From Calothrix sp. NIES-2100 (GTDB lineage: Bacteria > Cyanobacteriota > Cyanobacteriia > Cyanobacteriales > Nostocaceae): a stretch of 64,000 nt of DNA. The position numbers were made by a program, and so were the translations under genes. This document shows, piece after piece, positions 19,050 through 28,070 of this stretch. Location of the stretch: positions 3,554,791-3,618,790 of the forward strand of contig NZ_AP018178.1 of the NCBI RefSeq assembly GCF_002368195.1. The letters run 5' to 3'. The number at the start of each line of letters is the position of its first letter. Within the stretch, counting starts at the first letter, position 1. The notes below the pieces were generated by a model, which was given only the letters and a program-made list of their open reading frames with translations, had not been told where the DNA came from and searched no databases.

Positions 19050-19093
19050 ACAAATGACAAATGACAAATGACAAATGACAAATGACAAATGAC
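19050..19093 (+). repeat. Six AAATGAC heptamers; the last supplies the start codon of the CHAT gene
   Basis: Units start at 19052, 19059, 19066, 19073, 19080 and 19087. The gene's ATG at 19089 lies in the sixth unit. The ATG at 19075 opens M-T-N-D-K-stop, and its TGA (19090-19092) overlaps the gene's ATG as ATGA. No Shine-Dalgarno sequence is present apart from the repeat. Confidence 0.85.
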
Positions 19094-21788
19094 AAAAAAA
19101 TACCGTCGTCTATTAATTTTCATTTTTTCAGGCTTATTGGGACTGTTATCGAGTTTCAGTATCCCCGCTTGGTCGAATTCTGATAGTGTACAATTTACCC
19201 AGCCTGCCAATGCTTTAGAGTTAGCCACAGAAGGTGAACGCCGCTACAATGGGGGAGACTTAGCAGCAGCAGCACAGTTATGGCAAAAAGCGGCTGAGGC
19301 TTATCGAAAAATTGGCGATCGCGAGGGGATGAGTAAAAGTCTGATCAATAAGTCTCAGGCTTTGCAAGATTTAGGGCTTTATCCCAAGGCTTGTAATACT
19401 TTACTTGATGCTTTTGCCATCAATAACCCCAACTGTAGTCAAAGCCAAATTGAGCAACTCCAGAAAACTCTGACGCCAAAACGAGATTCTCTGACTCTCA
19501 CTCAAGCAATTGGTTTGCAGAGTCTGGGTGATGTGCTGCGCAGACAGGGGTTGTTGCAAAAGTCGCAAGAAATTTTGCTCTTAAGTTTAGCATCGATTCC
19601 CGAATCACCAGCAAAAAGCGCTGTGCTATTGAGTTTAGGTAACACCGAACGCGCTTTAGGTAACCAAATCCGCGATCGCTGGGATTATGATGTGGTGACG
19701 GAAATTATTGATCGTAAATCTGTCTCTGATGCACTAGCGCCTTACCAACAAGCTTTTAACTACTATCAGCAAGCAGCAAATATCCCATCAGCGCCACCCA
19801 TTCCCAAAATTCAAGCGCAACTTAATCATTTCCAGCTATTACTAGAAATGCAAAGGTGGTGGGGTGAACAAACTAACCGCCGGATTGCTTCGTGGACGAG
19901 ATTTGCTGAATCTAAATTAATCCAACGCTCAAAAGATTTCATCTCTGATTTACAGTTACAGCTGAGTCAAGATGCACAAACATTGCAAAATCAAATTGCA
20001 CCGAATTTGCTGACTCTGACTCCTAGTCGCGCTGTCATCTATGCCCAAATTAACTTTGCTGAATCTTTAATGCAAAGCGCCCAAACATCAGAGGTTGAAG
20101 CTTTATTAAAAAATGCACTGCAACAGGCGCGGACTCTACAAGATAGACGATCCCAAACTTACGCCCTAGGCTACCTAGGAAAATTTTATCATCAACAAGG
20201 GGACTTAACTCAAGCAACTAAACTGACGCAGCAAGCACTGATATTAGCTCAGGAACAAAATATCAATGGTGATGCGAGGGAAATTACTTATCTTTGGCAA
20301 TCCCAGTTAGGGCGTTTACTACGAAAACAGAAAGATTCCAAAGGAGCGATCGCCGCTTATACCGCCGCCTTCAATACTCTCCAATCTCTGCGCAGCGATT
20401 TAAATGCTAACAATCAAGATGTCCAATTTGACTTTCTCCAAGAAGTTAAACCTGTATATGTAGAATTAGTCGATTTGCTTTTAAAATCAAATCTCAGCAA
20501 AGAAGAATTAAATTACCTCATCGTACCCAATCCCAGCCGTAAGCAAGAAAAAGCTGAAAACAAAAATTCCCAAGAAAGTTTAGAATTAGCTCGCCGAGTC
20601 ATAGAGTCTCTACAATTAGCAGAACTAGATAACTTCTTTCAAGACCCATGTTCCGAAACCGCAAATGTTGCGGTGCAAATTGATAATATTGATCCATCTG
20701 CTGCTGTTATCTATCCCATTGTGTTACCAGACCGCTTAGAAGTGATTCTGTCTGTAGCAGGGAATCCCTTACAAGAAGTAAAAATTCCTCTCAGTGAATC
20801 AGAAGTTAATGAAACTTTAGACCGACTTTATGATTATTTAGACAACGTTACTATCAATAATTCAGCCCGCAATATTTTCTCTACTTCTAACCCCAACCCC
20901 AGAGAATTAAAAGAAAATATTGAGACATTGTTACCAATTCTCACAGAAGTTTATAACTGGTTAATTAAACCTTTCGAGAGCCAGTTAAATACCAACAAAA
21001 TTAATAACTTAGTCTTTGTCTTAAATGGGAGATTGCAGCGAGTACCAATAGCTGCACTTTATGATGGACAAAAATATCTCATCGAAAAATATAGCGTCGC
21101 CCTGGTTCCTAGCTTGCAACTAATCTCTCCGCAAAAATTTCCCAGAAAACAGTTGAAAGTATTAGCGGCTGGAGTTAGCGAACAAATTAACGTGCAAGGA
21201 GAATTTTTTGCTGCACTAGTTAATGTACCCAAAGAATTAGAGCAAATTAAACAAACTTTTCCCGCTTCCCAAAAGCTGCTAAATCAAGAGTTTACCAGCA
21301 AAACTATTGAAAAACAGCTAAAATCAAACTTCCCAGTTGTTCACTTAGCAACTCATGGGTTGTTTAGTTCCAATCCCCAGCGGAATTTTATTATAACAGG
21401 AGATGGAAAAAGCATCAGTATCGGTGAGTTGAGTAAGTTGTTAAAAGAATCGGGTACAAACATAGAACTACTAGTGTTGAGCGCCTGCGAAACCGCCACA
21501 GGCGATGAACGCGCTGTTTTAGGCTTAGCTGGTATGGCTGTTCGCTCCGGCGCCCATAGTACACTTGCGAGTCTTTGGCCTGTGGGAGATACTTCTACAG
21601 CATTATTCATGGGTCAATTCTACCAAAACCTCAAAAAGCCCGGAAACAAACAAATAGAAGCCCTCAGAACCGCCCAACTATCGCTATTAGAATCTTTGAA
21701 ATCGAATCCACCTTTCCCAGAATTGAAAAATCTTCCTCCCCATCCTTATTATTGGGCGCCTTATGTTTTGGTGGGCAATTGGCAATAA
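19089..21788 (+). CDS. CHAT-domain protein with TPR-rich N-terminus
   Basis: 899 residues. Signal or anchor segment about 8-30, TPR-type helical repeats about 45-430, then a C-terminal CHAT (caspase-like) domain from about 530. The presumed catalytic dyad is intact: His756 in HLATHG and Cys800 in LVLSACETA, followed by GLAGMAVRSGAHSTLASLW. CHAT proteins are cysteine peptidases of the caspase/separase clan. In cyanobacteria such TPR-CHAT proteins often follow TpsA/TpsB genes, suggesting processing or quality control of the secreted exoprotein, though this is not proven. Same strand as the TPS pair, about 100 bases downstream. Confidence 0.88.
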   Translation: MTKKYRRLLIFIFSGLLGLLSSFSIPAWSNSDSVQFTQPANALELATEGERRYNGGDLAAAAQLWQKAAEAYRKIGDREGMSKSLINKSQALQDLGLYPKACNTLLDAFAINNPNCSQSQIEQLQKTLTPKRDSLTLTQAIGLQSLGDVLRRQGLLQKSQEILLLSLASIPESPAKSAVLLSLGNTERALGNQIRDRWDYDVVTEIIDRKSVSDALAPYQQAFNYYQQAANIPSAPPIPKIQAQLNHFQLLLEMQRWWGEQTNRRIASWTRFAESKLIQRSKDFISDLQLQLSQDAQTLQNQIAPNLLTLTPSRAVIYAQINFAESLMQSAQTSEVEALLKNALQQARTLQDRRSQTYALGYLGKFYHQQGDLTQATKLTQQALILAQEQNINGDAREITYLWQSQLGRLLRKQKDSKGAIAAYTAAFNTLQSLRSDLNANNQDVQFDFLQEVKPVYVELVDLLLKSNLSKEELNYLIVPNPSRKQEKAENKNSQESLELARRVIESLQLAELDNFFQDPCSETANVAVQIDNIDPSAAVIYPIVLPDRLEVILSVAGNPLQEVKIPLSESEVNETLDRLYDYLDNVTINNSARNIFSTSNPNPRELKENIETLLPILTEVYNWLIKPFESQLNTNKINNLVFVLNGRLQRVPIAALYDGQKYLIEKYSVALVPSLQLISPQKFPRKQLKVLAAGVSEQINVQGEFFAALVNVPKELEQIKQTFPASQKLLNQEFTSKTIEKQLKSNFPVVHLATHGLFSSNPQRNFIITGDGKSISIGELSKLLKESGTNIELLVLSACETATGDERAVLGLAGMAVRSGAHSTLASLWPVGDTSTALFMGQFYQNLKKPGNKQIEALRTAQLSLLESLKSNPPFPELKNLPPHPYYWAPYVLVGNWQ

Positions 21789-21926
21789 AAATCGCGAAGC
21801 GCCAAAAGTTTGTGGTTGATTGACTTTGTTGGTTGATTACTTTGTCCTGGCGGTACAGAAAAGATTGCTAGATTGATGGTAGTTTATTGTTGCAAAAACT
21901 CCTTTATCTTAATCGCGATACAAGCC

Positions 21927-22565
21927 ATGACACTCAATTTATATCTATTGCGACATGGAGAAACTACTTTTAGTCAAAGTGGTAATTTCTGCGGTAAAAC
22001 TGATGCGGAGTTGACCTCTGAAGGGATGCAGATGGCAGAGAGTTTTGCCAATGTTTATCAAAAGTTGAAGTGGGAAGCCGTTTATGTTAGCCCGATGAAG
22101 CGGACAATTGCAACTGCCAAGCCTTTTTGTGATGCTATCGGTATGGATATGCAGTTGCGTGACGGACTTAGAGAAGGTAGTTACGGCGAATGGGAAAGTA
22201 AGAGTAAATCGTTTGCTCAAGAGAATTACGCCCAAAATTATCTCAAATGGATGACAGAACCTGCTTGGAATGCACCACTAGGCGGAGAAACTGCGGTAGA
22301 GATTGCTAACCGTTCTATGCCTGTAATTGCGGAAATTCAAGAAAAACATCCCCAAGGTAATGTTTTAGTAGTTTCCCATAAAGCCACGATTCGGATTATG
22401 CTTTGCAGTTTACTGGGAATTGATTTGGGACGCTATCGCTATCGGGTGAATATTTTGGTCGCGTCGGTAAGTATGGTTAAATTTGACGTTAATGGTCCTT
22501 TGCTAGAAATCTTAGGCGATCGCCATCATCTACCCGATCATATTCGCTCTCGTCCAGGAACATAA
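21927..22565 (+). CDS. Histidine phosphatase (phosphoglycerate mutase-like) family protein
   Basis: 212 residues from ATG 21927, placing the catalytic motif LRHGE (His10) at the N-terminus as usual; a longer frame upstream has no supporting signal. Other family residues are SPMKRTIATA (Arg), EGSYGEWE (acid) and VVSHKATIRIML (second His). The reaction is phosphate transfer via a phospho-His intermediate, but the substrate (phosphoglycerate, sugar phosphate, other) cannot be told from sequence. Likely cytosolic. Confidence 0.88.
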   Translation: MTLNLYLLRHGETTFSQSGNFCGKTDAELTSEGMQMAESFANVYQKLKWEAVYVSPMKRTIATAKPFCDAIGMDMQLRDGLREGSYGEWESKSKSFAQENYAQNYLKWMTEPAWNAPLGGETAVEIANRSMPVIAEIQEKHPQGNVLVVSHKATIRIMLCSLLGIDLGRYRYRVNILVASVSMVKFDVNGPLLEILGDRHHLPDHIRSRPGT

Positions 22566-22987
22566 TATTCCCTACTAAACCTCGTCCATTTTGAAACCTG
22601 GAGTAGTGCGGGCATCTTGCCCGCTACGAAGAGCAGGGAGCAAGATGCTCCCACTACTTTTAAAACTATGGTTCTCAAAATAGATGTGGTTTAGCGGGTA
22701 GGGGCACGGCAGTGCCCATTGGTGTCAACTTAAGTCAAAACGCTTATTCCACAGGCATTTTACCCCACCCCTCAATCCCCTCCCCGCTTGCGGGGAGGGG
22801 AGGTTTTGCGTCAGCAAAGCCGGGGTGGGGTGACGCGGATCATGATGTTAAGTGAGAGAATTCGCTCATTACATCTTGGCAAGGGTTAAACGTTAAGTTG
22901 ACACGTATGGGCACTGCCGTGCCCTCAAGAGTGTATTGGACTCAACCGAAAACCGCTATATAATCTGTATGGCGCAGTAATTAGTAA
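22566..22987. repeat. Repeat-filled spacer
   Basis: No gene seen. It contains a 55-bp element at 22603-22657 with GTAGTG/CACTAC ends and two internal hairpins (GGGCATCTTGCCC and GGAGCAAGATGCTCC). A CCCCTCCCCGCTTGCGGGGAGGGG palindromic repeat lies at about 22775-22800. A composite block (about 22883-22970) with GTTAAGTTGACAC, GGGCACTGCCGTGCCC and AACCGCTATA matches 26005-26075 and partly 28540-28735. Confidence 0.75.
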
Positions 22988-23785
22988 TCAGTGAGTTGAG
23001 GTAAAGCTATCTATTTCAATTAAGGATAAAAAGGAGAGGGGCTGACTCATATTAGCAGCAAAGCCCAAAATTCCTGGATCTCGATGAGAGTAAAGTAACT
23101 GACCTTTGCTATCAAATAGAAAAGTCCCACCGCGTTGAGTTAAGTAGGCAGAATTTGGTACATAAGTCTGCCAATTGCTCAGAACTTCCATCATATTTCG
23201 TAGCCGTAGAGTAGCTAATTCAAAGGGACGTTGAAAACCATTTCCGCCAGCTAATTGGAAAAACGAGCCTTTAAAAGCAGGTAGAGGAGTGCCTTGAATA
23301 ATTTCATCATCTTCAACCAGTTGAGCAGCTTGACGATCTCCCGTGTATCCCCGAAAAACTTCTCTTAGCGTTCCCGGACTTCCAAACCCTGCACACATTA
23401 ACATTAGATTTAGCCAAGCTTTCACTGATACAGAAAGTCCAGGAACAGAAAGATTCAGACCTGAATAAAGTTTGAGTTGGTGATGTAGTTCTGCATTAGG
23501 TGCAACAAATAGATTTTGGGGTGGAAATCCTGTATATTCACAGAATTTTATTCCAGAAGCGCGATCGCCAATTCCCACTGCACGAATAGCGAGTTTTTCC
23601 GGTGGTAATTGTGTAGCTTTGCGCTGTAACCACCATGCATATTCAAGACTATCAAAATCCCCAAGTTGTGGCCAGACTAAAATCAGAATATGTGAGGCAG
23701 TGTCGCAATTTTCTAGTAGGGGTCGGGTCATGCCATCACTAACAAGCTGAAGTTCGGTCTGATTAAGGATAGTGTAGGGATTCAT
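22988..23785 (-). CDS. Thioredoxin-fold protein resembling the AhpC/TSA peroxiredoxin-like (PRXL2) group
   Basis: 265 residues, no signal peptide. It has the look of the cyanobacterial peroxiredoxin-like group: HILILVWPQLGDFDSLEYAW early, KLAIRAVGIGDRASGIKFCEYTGFPP in the middle and GTFLFDSKGQLLYSHRDPGILG near the end. The usual N-terminal peroxidatic Cys motif is not evident, and the Cys in KFCEYTG is the best-placed candidate. Activity therefore uncertain. Single gene, divergent from the metallophosphatase. Confidence 0.5.
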   Translation of the reverse strand: MNPYTILNQTELQLVSDGMTRPLLENCDTASHILILVWPQLGDFDSLEYAWWLQRKATQLPPEKLAIRAVGIGDRASGIKFCEYTGFPPQNLFVAPNAELHHQLKLYSGLNLSVPGLSVSVKAWLNLMLMCAGFGSPGTLREVFRGYTGDRQAAQLVEDDEIIQGTPLPAFKGSFFQLAGGNGFQRPFELATLRLRNMMEVLSNWQTYVPNSAYLTQRGGTFLFDSKGQLLYSHRDPGILGFAANMSQPLSFLSLIEIDSFTSTH

Positions 23786-23887
23786 TACAAGAAATTAATT
23801 GCTATTCAGCTATTCAATTTTAGTCTAATTTTAATTGAGAATTAACCGTTATAAATTTCTTCAGCCAACAGATGGGGGACTTATCCA

Positions 23888-25648
23888 TTGAGTTGTTACA
23901 GAATCCAAAGATGCAGTCTTTTACTAATTATACTGGCTATATGCTTTACGCTGGTAAGCGTGCATTCATTTGGAGAAACAATTATGACATCAGCACCGCA
24001 GTTGCTGACCGATCCATTTTTGCAGCTACCAACTGAAACTTCAGTGCGAGTAGTTTGGTTTACAGAATTTGCAGGTAGTCAACATCTAGTCAATTATGGC
24101 GATAATCTGGCTTTGACTTCTAGGGCAAGTACAATTAAACTGAGTCGCACCAGGGAAGATGAGCGATGCCTACGGCGGGCTACGCCTACGCATTTTGCAA
24201 ACCAAACCGAAAATGGTCAAGTGTATCAACAAACGCTTTGGCGGGACATTTGGCGACATGAAGCTGAAGTAACTGGGTTAACGCCTGGTGTGCGGGTGAA
24301 TTATCGGGTAACGAGTGTGCGGGAAGATGGAGAAACTGTCAGCAGCGATGTTTTTACCCTTGCACCTAATCCCAAACCAGGGACACCATTAAAAATTTTA
24401 CTGACCTCAGACCATCAACTCAAGCCGATGACCGCAGCAAATCTGCAAAAGGTGGTGGAGACAGTCGGACGAGTTGATGCTGTGTGGTTTGCTGGTGATT
24501 TAGTTAATATTAGCGATCGCGCTTCTGAATGGTTTGATGATAATCGCGGTGGTGCGTTTTTTCCCGCTTTGCAAGGTCGCGCTAACTATACAATGAACCA
24601 CGACGGTGTAAATACAACCTACACCGGGGGACAAATTATTCAACATGCACCATTGTTTTCCTGTATTGGCAATCATGAAGTCATGGGAAGATTCCAAAGA
24701 AATCCCAGCTTAGGGGATGAATTTAATGATACGATTCCCCGTGCAGTTGCGCAAAAATTATATAGCGGTAAATCTTTAAAAGATAATTCCTTTAATACTG
24801 ATACCTACGAAGAGATTTTCACCCTCCCAACAAGTAAAGCAGGTGGAAAGCGATATTATGCTGTTACCTTTGGTGATGTGCGTTTGGTAGTACTTAACAT
24901 TACAAATATGTGGCGAACGCCGAAATTTGATTCACCGTATCGAGGTAGATACAAAGAAGCAGTAAAAGATTTAGATAATCCCGAAAATTGGGGTTATGGA
25001 CAGTTAATTTATGAACCAATTAATAAAGGTAGTCAGCAGTACAATTGGCTAGAACAAGAACTGAATAGTGATGAATTTAAAGAAGCGAAATACAAAGTTG
25101 TGATGTTTCATCATCCGCCCCATACTTTGGGTGATAATATTGTTCCAGCTTACACAGATCCAGTACAGATAATTGAACGCGATGATTTGGGTAACATCAA
25201 AGCAGTGCGTTACGAATATCCCAAAGATGCTGATTATATTATCCGCGATGTTATCCCGTTACTAGAAGCGGCTGATGTGCAATTAGTTTTATATGGTCAT
25301 TCTCATTTATGGAATCGCTTTTGTAGCTCATCGGGAATGCACTTTTTAGAAACATCCAATGTTGGTAACTCTTATGGTGCAGCTTGGGGTGATAACAAGC
25401 GAGAAGTTCCGATAGGATATCAAGAAGAATATGTTGTCTTGGGCGATCCTAATAATTTAGAACCAATAGTACCAACAATTGCCCCATTATTAGGGGAAGA
25501 TGGTAAACCAATGCCTTATATTGCTAGTAATGACATCACAGTTTTTAGTATTTTTGATACGGGAACAGGTACGATTAGCAGCTACCGTTTTGATACGCGC
25601 AAACCTGATTCTGAGGTAGTTAAGTTTGATGAATTTAAGTTGAAATAA
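23888..25648 (+). CDS. Secreted calcineurin-like metallophosphoesterase (purple acid phosphatase-like)
   Basis: 586 residues from TTG 23888, which gives a signal peptide (LLLIILAICFTLVSVHSFG). ATG 23984 with GGAG eight bases before it would give a cytosolic form and cannot be excluded. About 35-170 is a fibronectin-like purple acid phosphatase N-domain. The catalytic domain has metal ligands in TSDHQ, WFAGDLVN, CIGNHEVMG, FHHPPHT and YGHSHLWNRF. Likely hydrolyses phosphoesters in the periplasm; substrate unknown. A GC-rich palindromic repeat (about 24161-24192, residues DERCLRRATPTH) has been inserted in frame between the two domains. Confidence 0.85.
   Translation: MSCYRIQRCSLLLIILAICFTLVSVHSFGETIMTSAPQLLTDPFLQLPTETSVRVVWFTEFAGSQHLVNYGDNLALTSRASTIKLSRTREDERCLRRATPTHFANQTENGQVYQQTLWRDIWRHEAEVTGLTPGVRVNYRVTSVREDGETVSSDVFTLAPNPKPGTPLKILLTSDHQLKPMTAANLQKVVETVGRVDAVWFAGDLVNISDRASEWFDDNRGGAFFPALQGRANYTMNHDGVNTTYTGGQIIQHAPLFSCIGNHEVMGRFQRNPSLGDEFNDTIPRAVAQKLYSGKSLKDNSFNTDTYEEIFTLPTSKAGGKRYYAVTFGDVRLVVLNITNMWRTPKFDSPYRGRYKEAVKDLDNPENWGYGQLIYEPINKGSQQYNWLEQELNSDEFKEAKYKVVMFHHPPHTLGDNIVPAYTDPVQIIERDDLGNIKAVRYEYPKDADYIIRDVIPLLEAADVQLVLYGHSHLWNRFCSSSGMHFLETSNVGNSYGAAWGDNKREVPIGYQEEYVVLGDPNNLEPIVPTIAPLLGEDGKPMPYIASNDITVFSIFDTGTGTISSYRFDTRKPDSEVVKFDEFKLK
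24161..24192 (+). repeat. Palindromic repeat inserted in frame in the phosphatase gene
   Basis: Sequence GCGATGCCTACGGCGGGCTA followed by CGCCTACGC. A near-identical block lies at 54209-54240 in the third NRPS gene, read there in a different frame. Confidence 0.75.
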
Positions 25649-26174
25649 TGTAGTCAGCACTTCAGTGCTGTCATCTAAATATTTAAGCACTCTCTCATAA
25701 GCTAAACCACATCTAATTTACATATACACAATGTCAATAAATCTTGTGGGGTGGGCATCTTGCCCGCCCAAATTATGTAAGTTAAATGTGGAACAACTTA
25801 GCTTTGTCACCCGCCTGGGAATGAATTCCAAGGATCAAAGTTCAAGTAGGGGCGGGTTAAGCGAGATAGTCGTGAATTATGGGAGCATATCTGTGAACCC
25901 GCCCCTACTAAAGTAGGCTAAGGATTTTGCAGGATCTTCAGTCATCTTTAGATGACTTTTGCTATGAGACTCAGAATTCATTCTGAGACGGGCTATGGGT
26001 TTCACGTTAAGTTGACACCTATGAGCATTGCCGTGCCCTATGGTATATTGCATCCAAACGAGAACCGCTATATTACCTGCAACATCCCAATTTTACGGAA
26101 TCCTTGAGATTTATACTGTATAAAATATAGAATTAGAGAAAATTTGCGTATTTTAACGGAACTAAGCAAGCAAA
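25649..26174. repeat. Repeat-rich spacer with two adjacent hairpins
   Basis: No gene seen; a short frame over GTGGGCATCTTGCCCGCC is translated repeat. Hairpin 1: AGTCATCT (25940-25947) with AGATGACT (25950-25957). Hairpin 2: CTCAGAAT (25970-25977) with ATTCTGAG (25980-25987). Both have 2-base loops. The composite GTTAAGTTGACAC ... GAGAACCGCTATA block follows at 26005-26072. A palindrome CAGCACTTCAGTGCTG lies near 25656. Confidence 0.7.
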
Positions 26175-27788
26175 ATGGCGAAATATGCATTGCTGATTGG
26201 GATGAGTGAGTATGAGTCTCAAAAAATAAATAACTTATCTGGTGTAGTCAAAGATATTGAAGCAATGCAGCGTGTATTAGAGAATTCAGGGATAGGCGGA
26301 TTTGATGAAGTCAAATTTTTGTCTAGTCCTGATTCCGATACCATGCGATCGGAAATTGAGCAGCTATTTATGGAAAAATGCCAGAAAGATGACGTAGTGC
26401 TGCTTTATTTTTCTGGACATGGTTATAGACATGAAGACGGAAATCTATTTTTTATCAGCCGCAACACTCAAGTCAATCCCCAAGGTTTCCCCAGAATTGG
26501 TACAGCAGTAGATGCTAAATTTATCCATCAAAATTACATGAGTCGCAGCAAGTCTAAGCGACAAGTTTTAATTCTTGACTGCTGTTTTAGTGGTGCTTTT
26601 GCAGAGGGGATGAGTGCCAAAGATGTTGCTAATCTTAGTATTAAAAATGAAATTCGTGAGCAATTAGGTGGTGAAGGTAGAGCCGTGTTAACTTCATCAA
26701 CAGCTACACAACAATCTTTTGAAGATTCAGGCGGCGGAGTTTACACCCGCTATTTGGTTGAGGGAATTGAAAAAGGAGCCGCTGATAGTGACAATGATGG
26801 TTTCATTACAGTAGCTGAACTGCATGAATATGCCAAGCGCAAGGTGCAGGAAGCAAAACCAGCAATGAAGCCAGAAATATTTGCAGTTAAAGAAGGTTAT
26901 ACAATTCGTCTAGCCAAAGCACCAGTAGGCGATCCGCAATTAGAGTATCGCAAAGAAGTTGAGCAACGTGTTAGAAATGGTCGCGTCTCGGTTGTGGGAC
27001 GCAAGGTTTTGATTCGTAGACAAAGGGAGTTGAAGTTACAGCAGGAAATAGCAGCAGCGATAGAAGCAGAAGTTCTCAAACCATTCCGTGAATTGCAGGA
27101 AAGCTTGCAGGAATACGAACAAACCCTGACTGAAGCATTAGAAGAAGAACCAACTCTCAGTGATGGAACTGTTGATGATTTAAAGCGATTACAGCAAATT
27201 CTCAAACTTCGAGATGAGGATATTGCAGCTATACATAATCGCTTAATTCCTCAGCAGTCAATTAAGCCAATCTCAACAATTGACACCAAAGAACCAACAG
27301 CTAAAGAAGACGATGACCTCAGTTCTGAAAAAGGCGTAGACTATAGCAAACTGCGTGACTTGCTAGCAGCAGGGAAGTGGAAAGATGCTGATAATGAAAC
27401 ATATCGAGTGATGATTCAGGCTTTAGGTAAGAAGGAAGGTGATTACTTTTCGTCTGAAGAATTATTAAACTTCCCTTGTACCGACCTCCGCACGATTGAC
27501 CGCTTATGGGTAAAATATAGCAATGGACGCTTTGGCTTCAGCGTTCAAAAGGAAATTTACTTGAGCGTTGGTGGTAAGCCAGACGGTAAGTATTACGAAG
27601 AAGCCTGGGAAAAATTTAGCGATCGCGTAGGATGGAGAGTGAAAAGCAAGTGGATAAGTTACACCAACACTTATGATACCTCTGCCCCTAGAGGTCACCT
27701 CCCGGGAGGCGGAGGGGTACTTACCTCTACCTATTGCGATCCGGGTATCTCTTCTCTCGCATCCAGGCTTAAAAATTGTAACATTTAA
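26175..27788 (+). CDS. Caspase-like (peptidase C14) protein with EF-hand-like loop and C-terminal GUN4 domain
   Basis: 537 residues. The N-terminal caspase domain (1-250) has His82 in YFSGHG and Cys137 in LDCCFSG, so the dyad is intact. Residues 204-215 (DSDNDGFITVAE) fit an EF-hand calcium loop. A charged helical linker (about 255-340) is followed by a GUN4 domain (about 390-510) with DYSKLRDLLAAGKWKDAD and IDRLWVKYSNGRFGFSVQ. GUN4 domains bind porphyrins such as Mg-protoporphyrin IX, and fusions with kinases or caspases are known in cyanobacteria. A calcium- and tetrapyrrole-responsive protease is an inference. Single gene in repeat-rich surroundings. Confidence 0.88.
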   Translation: MAKYALLIGMSEYESQKINNLSGVVKDIEAMQRVLENSGIGGFDEVKFLSSPDSDTMRSEIEQLFMEKCQKDDVVLLYFSGHGYRHEDGNLFFISRNTQVNPQGFPRIGTAVDAKFIHQNYMSRSKSKRQVLILDCCFSGAFAEGMSAKDVANLSIKNEIREQLGGEGRAVLTSSTATQQSFEDSGGGVYTRYLVEGIEKGAADSDNDGFITVAELHEYAKRKVQEAKPAMKPEIFAVKEGYTIRLAKAPVGDPQLEYRKEVEQRVRNGRVSVVGRKVLIRRQRELKLQQEIAAAIEAEVLKPFRELQESLQEYEQTLTEALEEEPTLSDGTVDDLKRLQQILKLRDEDIAAIHNRLIPQQSIKPISTIDTKEPTAKEDDDLSSEKGVDYSKLRDLLAAGKWKDADNETYRVMIQALGKKEGDYFSSEELLNFPCTDLRTIDRLWVKYSNGRFGFSVQKEIYLSVGGKPDGKYYEEAWEKFSDRVGWRVKSKWISYTNTYDTSAPRGHLPGGGGVLTSTYCDPGISSLASRLKNCNI

Positions 27789-27911
27789 GGCTTTCAGAAA
27801 TTTATAAAGATTTTTTACAAGCCCCTCATTCACGGTAGAATCAACATTTCAGATTTCCGATACCTGGCACTGCGGAGTTATGTTTCTTTCTCCGTGCAAA
27901 GTCTCCCTCTA

Positions 27912-27969
27912 GTCATTGCGAGCGGAGCGAAGTAATCCCAGGCGATTGCTTCGCTCCGCTCGCAATGAC
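27912..27969. repeat. 58-bp palindromic element, GTCATTGCGAGC ends
   Basis: Left arm GTCATTGCGAGCGGAGCG and right arm CGCTCCGCTCGCAATGAC. A second copy is at 33209-33273. This palindrome type is widespread in bacterial genomes; mobility agent unknown. Confidence 0.85.
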
Positions 27970-28070
27970 ATATATGTTGCATGAATTTTCACCCAACAGG
28001 CAAAGAGTTTACAGCCTAGGCGTAGCCTGTCTTTAGCATCGCCAAGAAAATTTAGTCATCAACTTTACAA

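Noticed and set aside
25731..25916. 61-codon frame starting MSINLVGWASCPP
   Set aside because: The GWASCPP segment is translated GTGGGCATCTTGCCCGCC repeat; the rest lacks support.
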